From positions 310,001 to 374,000 of the forward strand of contig NZ_OZ032161.1 in NCBI RefSeq assembly GCF_964026575.1: a stretch of DNA of 64,000 nucleotides. Reading direction: 5' to 3'. Source of the DNA: Candidatus Tisiphia endosymbiont of Melanophora roralis. GTDB taxonomy: Bacteria > Pseudomonadota > Alphaproteobacteria > Rickettsiales > Rickettsiaceae. The notes beneath the pieces are model-generated. The model was not told where the DNA came from. It saw nothing but the letters and a program-made list of their open reading frames with translations, and searched no databases. A program made the translations under genes and the position numbers. Shown here one piece after another: positions 24,471-32,955 of the stretch (position 1 is the stretch's first letter; each line of letters opens with the position of its first letter).

Positions 24471-26723
24471 TTAATGATTTTTGGCCCACAAATCCATGTT
24501 ATATTGTTTGCAATATTCAAACATATCAATTGTATTAGGGTGGTGTATGCCAAACTTCTTAATTTGCGGTTTACCAAAAAATTTATAATTATATATATCT
24601 TTTGATTTACAGGCGGCTTTTGCCCCTTTGTTATATAATTCACTTACTTGAGCAACATTTTTACTTCTATCTCCATATAAATAATGATATATAACAAACG
24701 CTTTTTTATAAGATTCTATAGCTTGCTTAAGCTGATCTTGAGCAAACAAACTATCACCTTGTACTACATAACTAGCTGCTAAGCTAGGATTTTTAGAATA
24801 ATTTGTTTTTTCCGGATTGTTGTTTTCATCTGCTAAAAATATGGGAATAGCTTTATTAATGTATTCAGAAGCTTTATCTATTTTACCTAAACCTAATTCA
24901 CTTCTTGCCATTTCTGTATAAATATCTGCAAATATTTCATTATCTTCATTCTTTATGGGCTTATGTATATAATATAACTGTTGAGCTTGAGCATAAGCTT
25001 CTTGATATCTACCAAGGGAATTCAATATCTTTGTTCTAGGCATATAAGCTCCAGTAAAGTATGGGTCATTAATATGCGATCCATTTTTTATAAATAGTTC
25101 GATAATTTTATCTTCACCCTCTAAAGCTTCCTTATATTTGCCTTGCATATTAAATAATGCACTTTTTAAAGAATATATTATAGATAGATCAGCTTCTTGT
25201 ATTGTTCTTTGTTTTACTAATTTTTCTATCTTTTTAAGAAATTCTTCAGCAAGTTTTATCTCTCCTAAAAACATATAAGATCCAGATATATGAGATATAA
25301 AATTAAATTTGAGAGAATAACTAGATTCATCATCATCAAGTTTACCTAAAATCTTTAATGATTTAATAAGATAAGAAATTGCTGTTTCAAAATTTCTTAA
25401 TATTATTTTATTATACACTCCTATTGCTCCTAAATATCTAGCGTAATAAAATTTTTGATATTCAGACATTTGCCACAATTTAAATTTTTTGTTTTTATCT
25501 TTCCAACTAAACCAATCAACCATTTGTTGTGCTTTATTATTATTGTAAATGTTTATATATAGAGACAATAATTCACTTCTTAAGGTAAGTATTGCATATA
25601 TGTTAATATTATATTTCTCAGAATTTGTGAGAATAATTTCTAGGTTTTCTAGTACAGTTTGAGCACTTCTCCACAAATATCCTGAGTGAGTTCCTTTCGC
25701 CTTAGGTAGCTTAGCAATAATATTTTCTAAATATATTTTATTATTATTGCCATTTAGTTCCATTATTTTATTGCTGACTATGTCATGCATTTCAAAAATA
25801 GGGTTATTCTCGCTAGCATTAATATTACTAATTAGCATAAACTTGGATAATTGATATATATCATCATCAAGGGTATCTTTATTATCAGTAATGATGGTAA
25901 GCAGCTGTTTTGAAAAAGCTTGGTTATTTAGTAAAGCTATTTTATTAAGTAACTTTGCTGCACTAAAGGGTAATTGTTGAACAGCCATACTAATATTCGT
26001 TGCTATTTTATCAGTTGATTGATAAATTTTCTTTTTATATTCTTCTTTATCTAGACCTTTAATTTTGTTAAGTAATTGAGTTCCTTGCACTATCAATATT
26101 GGATAACCACTAAAAGATTGTGTTAAAAATTCGATATTATTGTTATTTTTATTGTCTAATAAGTTATTAGCTAAAGCTACAATAGTAGGGTGATCGAGTA
26201 GTGGCATGGCTATAATGTTATGTAACTTTTCATTATCTTGCGAGCAAAACACTACATGACCATTATGTTCCCAATCGATTAAATCTTGTACTTTTTTATT
26301 TTCATTAACTTTTAAATTATCAAACACCAATAACCATTTAGTAGTAGTAGTTAAATATGATATTATTTCTTTTTTTGTTAAAGTAACTTCTTCAGATATA
26401 TTAGTTCGTTTAACCATATTGAGTTGTTTGGCTAATTTCACAAATTGTTCATCAAAATCAAGGTTACAATCAAAAAACCAAATAAGATCATAATTATTTT
26501 TATTCTCATAACCATACATCCTAATCAGTTGAGTTTTACCTATACCGCTAGTACCCACTATACTTGCTTGTCTATATTTATTTAAATATTCATCAAGAAT
26601 TCTAAGTTGTTGCTCATGATTGACAAAATAACTAACTGGAGTGATTAAATTAGATACTTGTTCTTGAGCAAAAGTTCTAGTATTAATGATTAATAATATG
26701 ATTGATATTAGAAAATTTTTCAT
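24471..26723 (-). CDS. Exported NB-ARC-type NTPase with TPR repeats
   Basis: A 750-residue protein. Residues 1-19 look like a Sec signal peptide (hydrophobic core, then T-F-A cleavage site). A nucleotide-binding module follows: Walker A G-T-S-G-I-G-K-T-Q at 57-65, Walker B L-L-V-F-D-N at 131-136 and a helical region to about 330, as in STAND/NB-ARC proteins. The C-terminal half (about 440-720) is a run of tetratricopeptide-like helices (Y-K-E-A-L-E-G-E-D-K-I, Y-Q-E-A-Y-A-Q-A, A-S-E-Y-I-N-K-A, A-I-E-S-Y-K-K-A-F). STAND NTPases normally act in the cytosol where ATP is available, so an export signal is unusual. Function unknown; a host-directed or sensor role is conjecture. Confidence 0.72.
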   Translation of the reverse strand: MKNFLISIILLIINTRTFAQEQVSNLITPVSYFVNHEQQLRILDEYLNKYRQASIVGTSGIGKTQLIRMYGYENKNNYDLIWFFDCNLDFDEQFVKLAKQLNMVKRTNISEEVTLTKKEIISYLTTTTKWLLVFDNLKVNENKKVQDLIDWEHNGHVVFCSQDNEKLHNIIAMPLLDHPTIVALANNLLDNKNNNNIEFLTQSFSGYPILIVQGTQLLNKIKGLDKEEYKKKIYQSTDKIATNISMAVQQLPFSAAKLLNKIALLNNQAFSKQLLTIITDNKDTLDDDIYQLSKFMLISNINASENNPIFEMHDIVSNKIMELNGNNNKIYLENIIAKLPKAKGTHSGYLWRSAQTVLENLEIILTNSEKYNINIYAILTLRSELLSLYINIYNNNKAQQMVDWFSWKDKNKKFKLWQMSEYQKFYYARYLGAIGVYNKIILRNFETAISYLIKSLKILGKLDDDESSYSLKFNFISHISGSYMFLGEIKLAEEFLKKIEKLVKQRTIQEADLSIIYSLKSALFNMQGKYKEALEGEDKIIELFIKNGSHINDPYFTGAYMPRTKILNSLGRYQEAYAQAQQLYYIHKPIKNEDNEIFADIYTEMARSELGLGKIDKASEYINKAIPIFLADENNNPEKTNYSKNPSLAASYVVQGDSLFAQDQLKQAIESYKKAFVIYHYLYGDRSKNVAQVSELYNKGAKAACKSKDIYNYKFFGKPQIKKFGIHHPNTIDMFEYCKQYNMDLWAKNH

Positions 26724-26872
26724 ATAATGAAACTGTTGAAAAATAAATTATGCCCTAACGGTACGTATAAAACATATTATTACGAATAATTATAAAGAAT
26801 AAGCAAAAATAACTCAACTTAAGTTTGAATATTAATAATAATCATCATTAAAAATATGAATAGAGAATTTTT

Positions 26873-27532
26873 ATGAGAAAAATTTTAATAATTCTAATTT
26901 TGCAATTTATCGTAATAGAAGCATTTGCAAGTATTGAAAGAATAAAACTACATTCTTTTGATAATTTAGTTGATCAAATTAAAAATGATACAATAAAAGG
27001 TAAAGATACGCTAATTGTATTTGATATTGATGGAGTTATTCTTTGTCCTAAGGACAGCTATTTAAGCCATAATAATCGTGAAGTACGTCATAAATTTCTT
27101 GATGACATTGAAAAATCACAAGGTCTAGCTCAGAGAAAAAATATATATGCACTTATTGCTGCTCAGATGGAATATAAGCTAATTGAACCAAGCTTAATGA
27201 AATACTTTTGGTTTCTAAAGTTCAATGGTTATGACGTTATTGCCTTAACATCAATGGGACCAAATAATCCATATTTTGATCAGGAACAAGATCGTGTTGA
27301 TATGCTTAAAGATAAAGGATTATTGTTTGATAAAAGATATCATGGTCAAATAAAAATTGATAAACAAAAAAGACCCCAGCCAAAAGCCATTGAGGGAGTT
27401 ATTTTTGCAAGAGGATATGAAAAGGGATTAGTTCTCAAGGCATACCTTGATCAACAACATACTGCCTATAGCAAGATAGCACCAAACAAACTGCTGCACA
27501 TTTGTAAAAACATAAACAAACTTTGGTGGTAA
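26873..27532 (+). CDS. Exported DUF2608/HAD-like protein, C-terminus probably altered
   Basis: A 219-residue protein with a signal peptide (about 1-19, ending A-F-A-S) and the HAD-type motif I V-F-D-I-D-G-V (about 49-55), followed by A-L-T-S-M-G (motif II-like). This matches the DUF2608 family of exported proteins found in Rickettsia and Legionella. The family would be expected to continue to a motif with F-V-D-D-K after the conserved K-G segment. Here the frame instead ends in N-K-L-L-H-I-C-K-N-I-N-K-L-W-W just before an IS110, so the C-terminus has probably been replaced by element sequence. Confidence 0.65.
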   Translation: MRKILIILILQFIVIEAFASIERIKLHSFDNLVDQIKNDTIKGKDTLIVFDIDGVILCPKDSYLSHNNREVRHKFLDDIEKSQGLAQRKNIYALIAAQMEYKLIEPSLMKYFWFLKFNGYDVIALTSMGPNNPYFDQEQDRVDMLKDKGLLFDKRYHGQIKIDKQKRPQPKAIEGVIFARGYEKGLVLKAYLDQQHTAYSKIAPNKLLHICKNINKLWW

Positions 27533-29146
27533 GCCATCAACAACAAGGTATAGTGTTTGCGATTATTGTGTGTTAAAGTTACAGTTAGCCGAGTTGGTAA
27601 AGAGCTATAACCGACCACCACAATGGTGCAGCTTTAAGGCAGCCCGTAAGATAGCATGGTTTTGGAGTTGTTGGTAATATCATTGATGGCATTATGTGTT
27701 TATGATACGTAAGAGACCTCGTTTAAGAGATTAATTTTTTCATTCAATACTCCAACTTAAAATTAGCTCGGTCTAATTCTTAGTGTAGGAGATGATATGA
27801 CAAATAAAAAGAATGATAAACAGAAACTATCTGTAATTAATCCTGATGCGGCAGGTATTGATATTGGTTCTAGAGAACATTATGTTTGTGTACCAGCTGA
27901 TAGGGATGAAAAGAATGTACGAAAATTTGCTGCTTTTACCAGTGATTTAAGAGAAATGGCAGATTGGTTAAAAAAATGTGGAGTTAAGACGATAGCTATG
28001 GAATCAACAGGGATATATTGGATACCTGTATTTCAGATTTTAGAGACTACTGGCTTTGAAGTTATATTGGTGAATGCTAGGCATGTGAAAAACGTACCTG
28101 GACGTAAAACAGATGTAGCTGATTGTCAGTGGTTACAACAACTTCATAGCTATGGATTGTTAAGTGGTTCATTTCGTCCAAAAGATCAGATATGTGAATT
28201 AAGAACTCTTACTAGACAAAGAGACAGATTAACAAAGAATGCTGCAACCCATGTAAACCGTATGCAGAAAGCACTGAATGAAATGAATATCCAATTACAT
28301 CATGTGATTAGTGATATAACAGGTGTTACAGGAATGAGTATAATAAAAGCAATTATTGCTGGTGAAAGGGATGCAAATAAATTAGTCACATTTAGGGATA
28401 GTCGTATAAAAAGTGATAAAAAGACTATTATCAAAGCTTTGGAGGGAGATTATCGCAAAGAGCATCTTGTAGTATTAAAGCAAGAATTAGATATTTATGA
28501 ATTTTACCTAAAACAAATCAAGGAGTGTGACGAAGCAATAGAAAGCTGTTACAAAGAGTTTGATAAACGTGGTGATGGTGATGTAACAAATAAGCAACGC
28601 AAGAACAAAAATTCTCCAAAGTTTGATTTACAACAATCACTATATAACGCAGCAGGAGCAGATTTTACTGCAATTCCAGGGCTAAGTGAGCTAAGTGTAC
28701 AAACGATAGTATCGGAAGTGGGGTTAGATATGGACAAATGGAGTACAGAGAAACATTTTACATCTTGGCTTGGCTTAAGTCCTGCTAATAAAATTACCGG
28801 TGGTAAAGTATTTGATACGAGAACAAAAAAGGTAGAAAATAAAGCAAGTATGGCATTCAGGATGGCAGCTCTTAATCTAGGTAGAGGTAAATCAGCACTA
28901 GCAGGATTTTACAGAAGGATAAAAAGTAGAGCTGGTACACCAAAAGCTATTACAGCAACAGCAAGGAAGTTGGCATGTATGTTTTATCGATTATTAAAAT
29001 ATGGTCAAGACTACGTCGAACAGGGAATTGAAACGTACGAAAAACAATACCAAGAAACAATGGTAAAAAATCTGCAAAAACAGGCAACACGACTAGGGTT
29101 TAGTGTGGTTAAAATAGAGCAGTCATTGGAATCAGTTTGTTAAGAG
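27533..29146 (+). mobile_element. IS110-family insertion sequence with 5' non-coding leader
   Basis: The transposase gene (27797-29143) is preceded by about 260 bases of non-coding DNA that shows no repeat family from elsewhere in the window. IS110 elements lack obvious terminal inverted repeats, and the exact ends cannot be seen. Elements of this family carry a structured non-coding region beside the transposase gene that yields a guide ('bridge') RNA; the leader has inversions such as GTTGGTAAAGAGCTATAACC that could fold, but I did not model them. The stated left boundary is a guess. Confidence 0.6.
27797..29143 (+). CDS. IS110-family transposase (DEDD recombinase)
   Basis: A 448-residue protein of the IS110/IS116/IS902 type. 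The N-terminal RuvC-like domain shows the DEDD set at D22 (G-I-D-I-G-S), E69 (M-E-S-T-G-I-Y-W), D106 and D109 (K-T-D-V-A-D-C-Q-W). The C-terminal Transposase_20 domain includes I-P-G-L-S-E-L-S and the F-x-S-W-L-G-L-S-P motif with the following K-I-T-G-G-K. The start ATG follows GGAGAT. The frame is intact, so the element could be active. The last 26 bases of the gene are repeated once directly after the stop. Confidence 0.92.
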   Translation: MTNKKNDKQKLSVINPDAAGIDIGSREHYVCVPADRDEKNVRKFAAFTSDLREMADWLKKCGVKTIAMESTGIYWIPVFQILETTGFEVILVNARHVKNVPGRKTDVADCQWLQQLHSYGLLSGSFRPKDQICELRTLTRQRDRLTKNAATHVNRMQKALNEMNIQLHHVISDITGVTGMSIIKAIIAGERDANKLVTFRDSRIKSDKKTIIKALEGDYRKEHLVVLKQELDIYEFYLKQIKECDEAIESCYKEFDKRGDGDVTNKQRKNKNSPKFDLQQSLYNAAGADFTAIPGLSELSVQTIVSEVGLDMDKWSTEKHFTSWLGLSPANKITGGKVFDTRTKKVENKASMAFRMAALNLGRGKSALAGFYRRIKSRAGTPKAITATARKLACMFYRLLKYGQDYVEQGIETYEKQYQETMVKNLQKQATRLGFSVVKIEQSLESVC

Positions 29147-29175
29147 AGCAGTCATTGGAATCAGTTTGTTAAGAG
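29118..29175. repeat. Tandem 29-bp duplication over the IS110 transposase stop
   Basis: The unit AGCAGTCATTGGAATCAG... occurs at 29118-29146 and again, exactly, at 29147-29175. The first copy includes the transposase stop codon. This could be a target-site or replication-slippage duplication at the element's right edge. Confidence 0.85.
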
Positions 29176-29315
29176 TTGTGAAGCAACATAATCTATTGCA
29201 ACGAAAGGTATATCTGCCATTCTATCCGGCAAGTAACCTTGCAAATCAAAATATTTCATTTTAAGGGCATATACTAACTTGTTATCCTTCTTTTCTAAAC
29301 AACGAATTTCTCCTG
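29160..29315 (-). pseudogene. Unidentified decayed coding frame
   Basis: Read on the minus strand, this stretch is open for about 50 codons and looks protein-like: G-E-I-R-C-L-E-K-K-D-N-K-L then Y-F-D-L-Q-G-Y-L-P-D-R-M and I-P-F-V-A-I-D-Y-V. It has no start and is bounded on one side by the 113-bp element and on the other by the IS110 edge. I do not recognise the family. It is probably a fragment left when mobile elements cut up a resident gene. Confidence 0.35.
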
Positions 29316-29428
29316 ATACTGATTATCTTTCAAAATAGAATTAATAATTTAATTCCAACTAATGATAGACCTAATACTAAATTATACCATGATACCATGT
29401 TAATTCTATTTTGAAAGATAATCAGTAT
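29316..29428. repeat. 113-bp perfect-ended inverted-repeat element (copy 1)
   Basis: Ends are ATACTGATTATCTTTCAAAA... and its exact complement, giving a perfect terminal inverted repeat of about 29 bp. The full 113 bp is identical to 32612-32724. No coding capacity; it has the form of a MITE. Its ends do not match the IS630 or families A-C beyond the starting ATACT. Confidence 0.9.
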
Positions 29429-30113
29429 GAGGATAATGACCAACTATCTATTAATTCAATTTTAGTACAATATTGTTTCATAGATCAAGTTTTAAAAGCC
29501 TCGAACATCAGTTTTGTTAAGCATACCGGCATAAATTTTAGTAAAAAAGTTCTCAGAATTACTAGAGTGGCTACTTTTTATCAAATAAAACCTAGGTAAT
29601 ACCTAGCAATCCATTGACAAACTAGGCTAAAATACATAGTGTGTCAATCACCAAAATAAAAACGTTACTTTCTGCTGTAAAAAATATTAAATTTAGAGCT
29701 AGTTTTTTGCTAAATAAAATAAGGATATCAATTTATGTAACGCTGAAGATTATTAGGGTTACAGAGAAATAAGGCTTTAAATTAAAGAAGGGTCGCAAAA
29801 AAAACACGCTCTCCTAAAAAGCTTATTGGTATTATGGATACAGGCGTTGGATTTCGCTTTTCGCACGTTCCGTTACGCTGAGCCAACTAGTTTTCTTGTG
29901 GTTTTTTGTTCACTTTAAAGTTGGTTTTGCCAAGCCAAAAAAACGGTCATTTTTCTGATAGTTAGATAGATAAATCTTAACTACTATTATAACTACTAAG
30001 TTAATATAATCAAATGTTGACTAAATTAACCTATAAGAAATATTATAAATATATTTGACTATTACATTTAACTAATTATACTATAAATTATATATTTATT
30101 ATAAGTTAAAAGA
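29429..30113. other. Long spacer, no gene recognised
   Basis: Only a weak 60-codon open frame begins here (29411-29599); it reads out of the inverted-repeat element and has no recognisable motif. The remainder is AT-rich with many stops. The 100 bases before 30114 are very AT-rich and may hold the promoter of the toxin-antitoxin pair. Confidence 0.5.
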
Positions 30114-30347
30114 ATGTCTACTAAAATAGCTATTAGCCAATTTAAGTCTCATTGTCTTGAAATAATTGAAAAACTACAAGTTAATGGACAATCAGTTATA
30201 ATTACTAAAAGAGAGAAAGCAATAGCTAAAGTATTACCAATTGATACCAAAAAAGTTTCATTATTTGGAATGCTTAAAAATAAAGCTGAGATAAAGGCTG
30301 ATATATTAGAGCCAATTGACGAAAAATGGAACGTAGAACATGAATAA
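30114..30347 (+). CDS. Phd/YefM-type antitoxin
   Basis: A 77-residue protein of the Phd/YefM fold: I-A-I-S-Q-F-K-S-H-C-L-E-I-I-E-K-L and V-I-I-T-K-R-E-K-A-I-A-K-V, followed by a charged C-terminal tail that would wrap the toxin. It should bind its own promoter and neutralise the PIN toxin encoded by the next gene, with which it overlaps by eight bases. Such pairs often mark mobile or decaying regions, as here. Confidence 0.85.
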   Translation: MSTKIAISQFKSHCLEIIEKLQVNGQSVIITKREKAIAKVLPIDTKKVSLFGMLKNKAEIKADILEPIDEKWNVEHE

Positions 30348-30756
30348 TCCTATAGTACTCGATACCCATGTTTTACTATGGGCGTTGTTACAACCTGAAG
30401 AATTATCAGAAGATGTTAAACAACAAATAAATTTAGCTCAAGAAAACTCGCAATTATTTCTAAGTTCAATTTCTCTATGGGAAATTGCTATGCTTAAATT
30501 AAAAAAACGTATTAACATCTATGAACCTATAAAAGACTTCCTAGAATCTATAGCTAATATTAACGGATTATCTATCAAAGATATCTCCCCAGAAATTGCT
30601 GCAGAAAGTATTTCTCTTATGGATGAGTTTCATGGCGATCCAGCTGATAGAATTATTGTGGCTACAGTAAAATGTTATGGGGCTACGTTACTTACCAGAG
30701 ACCAAAAAATTCTTACTTGGGCTAATTTAGGGCATATTAAATCGTTGTCAACCTAG
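30340..30756 (+). CDS. PIN-domain toxin (VapC-like RNase)
   Basis: A 138-residue PIN-domain ribonuclease. The acidic residues of the metal site are visible: D8 (V-L-D-T-H-V-L-L-W), E48 (S-L-W-E-I-A), D100 and D103 (H-G-D-P-A-D-R-I-I), and D121 (T-R-D). The D-T-H-x-L-L-W start is typical of toxins partnered with Phd-type antitoxins. The frame is intact and overlaps the antitoxin gene by eight bases, so the pair is co-translated and looks functional. The RNA target is unknown. Confidence 0.87.
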   Translation: MNNPIVLDTHVLLWALLQPEELSEDVKQQINLAQENSQLFLSSISLWEIAMLKLKKRINIYEPIKDFLESIANINGLSIKDISPEIAAESISLMDEFHGDPADRIIVATVKCYGATLLTRDQKILTWANLGHIKSLST

Positions 30757-30969
30757 CCAATTTCTGCAAATTACCTAATCACCATAATTTTAATTTATTC
30801 TGTGATAGTGCAAAAGATGGGATAATATTGGGACACCTAAAACCTTGTGTTTTTGGAATGGTAAATTTTCAGGATATGCCAAAATTATTTTATATGTCAT
30901 GACTTAATAATAGACTTTATTTTATTATCTATTATTATAAATATACCTAATATATAAGTTAATAATGTC

Positions 30970-31239
30970 ATGAAAATAGAACATTCTCAAATGGATAAAC
31001 ACGGCAGGATATTGATACCTTCTACTATTAGAAATTCTTTGAATTATAAATATGGTGACACGTTTGTAATTAGAGTAATTGATGATGAATTGCATATTGT
31101 CGGTATAAATAAAGAAATAAAGGCAGCACAAAGCTTATTTAAAAAATATAATACCAGCTCCAATTCTGCAGTAGATGAATTTTTAGACTCAAGACGTATT
31201 GAAGCAAACAACGAAAATTTAAAGTTTGGAGCAAAATGA
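30970..31239 (+). CDS. SpoVT/AbrB-type antitoxin (VapB-like)
   Basis: An 89-residue protein with an N-terminal swapped-hairpin DNA-binding domain: M-D-K-H-G-R-I-L-I-P-S-T-I-R-N-S-L-N followed by Y-G-D-T-F-V-I-R. The C-terminal half is charged and would bind the toxin. It overlaps the next gene by ATGA (31236-31239). It is a second, independent toxin-antitoxin pair 213 bases from the first and uses a different antitoxin fold. Confidence 0.85.
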   Translation: MKIEHSQMDKHGRILIPSTIRNSLNYKYGDTFVIRVIDDELHIVGINKEIKAAQSLFKKYNTSSNSAVDEFLDSRRIEANNENLKFGAK

Positions 31240-31634
31240 ATAAAAGTGATCAGTATGTAATTCTCGACGCTTCAGCTTTAATAGCACTGCTTTCTGAAGA
31301 AAAGGGAGGTGAAACTGTGGCATCTATTTTACCTAAATCAGTTATGAGTAGTGTGAATATTGCAGAAGTAGCTAAATTTTTAATTGAAAGGCGTAGCCTT
31401 AGTGAAGAAGAAGTATCCAATATTATTCAAAGTCTAATTGAAATAATTATTCCATTTGATACGCAGCTAGCTCTAATAAGTGCAAATATTGTTAGACAAA
31501 CAAAAGCTTTGGGCTTATCTCTTGGGGATAGAGCATGTCTTGCACTTGCCCTACAGACAGGTTACACAGTATATAGTGCTGATAGAATATGGTCTAAGTT
31601 GAATTTAGATTGTAAGATCGTTATTATACGTTAG
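31236..31634 (+). CDS. PIN-domain toxin (VapC-like)
   Basis: A 132-residue PIN nuclease partnered with the AbrB-type antitoxin. Metal-site residues: D11 (V-I-L-D-A-S-A-L-I-A-L-L), E44 (N-I-A-E-V), D98 (S-L-G-D-R-A-C-L-A-L-A) and D116 (S-A-D). The L-G-D-R-A-C-L-A-L-A motif is characteristic of this toxin subgroup. The frame is intact. Confidence 0.87.
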   Translation: MNKSDQYVILDASALIALLSEEKGGETVASILPKSVMSSVNIAEVAKFLIERRSLSEEEVSNIIQSLIEIIIPFDTQLALISANIVRQTKALGLSLGDRACLALALQTGYTVYSADRIWSKLNLDCKIVIIR

Positions 31635-31704
31635 CTGCTCGAGTAAGCCAGCATATGTCAAAAAGTGCACAATAATGACCCAGTAAATGGGGTTCTAAGC
31701 GTAA

Positions 31705-31882
31705 CAATGGCATTCGGTTAAGCTTTTACTTCTCTCAAATTACGATAAGTTGACCATTTATCCCTAGGCTGGAGGTACGAGGATAGGATATTCTAGGTCG
31801 TAACTTTTGTCTAGCACGTACGATTGACCCCATTATTTTAGGTATAATATATCATACTATTCTTCTTAACCGAATGCCATTG
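31705..31882. repeat. 178-bp element with 18-bp terminal inverted repeats
   Basis: The 18 bases CAATGGCATTCGGTTAAG at 31705-31722 are exactly inverted at 31865-31882. The inside is non-coding. It abuts the surviving end of a group II intron protein, so it may have inserted into that intron. Only one copy occurs in this window, so mobility is inferred from structure alone. Confidence 0.65.
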
Positions 31883-32140
31883 CTTCCACTAGACCCCTAT
31901 CTCTATCGAGCTAGTGAAACTCCCATAAGAAGGCATATCAAAATCAAGAGTAAAGCCCATCCGTATGATCCAAAATTTAAAGAATATTTTAAACACAGGG
32001 AAAGTACGAGTAAAACTAGAAGAATAACTACTATTAATAATTCTTCGGAGACTAAATTATTAGGTATAGGACTGTTGGGTGACAATGTTGCTTTACTTAG
32101 GGCTTGAGCAGTGTGCGGTGAAAGTTGCATCTACAGTTAC
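31883..32140 (+). pseudogene. Group II intron relic: maturase C-terminus and domain V
   Basis: The frame running to 32107 encodes L-Y-R-A-S-E-T-P-I-R-R-H-I-K-I-K and A-H-P-Y-D-P-K-F-K-E-Y-F-K-H-R-E, which matches the end of the X domain of group II intron reverse transcriptase/maturases. About 30 bases after it, GAGCAGTGTGCGGTGAAAG followed by TTGCATCTACAGTT (about 32105-32140) resembles the catalytic domain V hairpin, with several mismatches. The RT domain and the rest of the ribozyme are gone. It is a dead intron; identification rests on motif resemblance. Confidence 0.55.
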
Positions 32141-32611
32141 AATAATATTGCAAACTCTCTAGAAATCATGCAAATTATTCCACGAACTTTTACATTCAAT
32201 AATCCAGGGAAAAAATTTACTTATGAAGTTAATTCATTGAGTTCTACTCTGAAAATCGTGTATCCGTGTTTAAATTTAATGGAGTAAAGAAGTGAAAAGA
32301 AATGGTATATATCTAACAACTATGAACCAAATCGACTAGCGTTAAACAATTTAATAGACGCTTATGAAAAATTATTACCCAGAAAAAAGTATAAGGGAAC
32401 TGTAAACATTTCTGCAAAAATTTAGCATAAGGCTACAGGTGAGGTAATAAAAGGGCTACAGAGGTGATTTTCTTTCATTTCTTATAAAATCTTTCCATAA
32501 AATAAAAAATACAATTTTAGAAATCTCACCTGTATATCTGTGATAATCAATGTCATAATTTCTAATATTCTGTAAAAGAAACTTTTTACTGTAAGTATGA
32601 AATTTGAGCTA
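32141..32611. other. Spacer with no gene recognised
   Basis: AT-rich DNA with short frames only. Fragments such as 32205-32240 read as short protein-like stretches but are broken by stops. Nothing here belongs to the repeat families. Confidence 0.4.
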
Positions 32612-32724
32612 ATACTGATTATCTTTCAAAATAGAATTAATAATTTAATTCCAACTAATGATAGACCTAATACTAAATTATACCATGATACCATGTTAAT
32701 TCTATTTTGAAAGATAATCAGTAT
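32612..32724. repeat. 113-bp perfect-ended inverted-repeat element (copy 2)
   Basis: Identical to 29316-29428 over all 113 bases, with the same perfect 29-bp ends. Identity without any drift between non-coding copies suggests recent movement or gene conversion. Confidence 0.9.
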
Positions 32725-32747
32725 AAAAATGAATAAATTTCTTCTTT

Positions 32748-32833
32748 AAAAACATTCCGTAAATTGTACCACTTACGGAATGTTTGTAATATGCTAGGTT
32801 CTTATATCATAATTTAAAGATATAAGAACCTAG
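32748..32833. repeat. Two adjacent strong hairpins
   Basis: First hairpin at 32748-32785: AACATTCCGTAA pairs with TTACGGAATGTT. Second at 32794-32833: CTAGGTTCTTATATC pairs with GATATAAGAACCTAG around a 10-base loop. Neither is followed by a T-tract, and no gene is adjacent. They may be element ends or recombination sites. Confidence 0.65.
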
Positions 32834-32955
32834 AGAATAAAAATAACGATGAAGTTGACTATTAGATACAAGAACCAGTTATATTAGAAGAAAAGTTATT
32901 ATTTTTTGCACTTGAAAAAGATCACCTTAGCTGATATAAAATAAACATCTTTGTA

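Noticed and set aside
29411-29599. A 62-codon frame after the 113-bp element
   Set aside because: It starts inside the element's inverted repeat with TTG, has no ribosome-binding site and shows no motif.
31903-32130. A 75-codon minus-strand frame with hydrophobic content
   Set aside because: Antisense to the maturase relic, which has the recognisable motifs.
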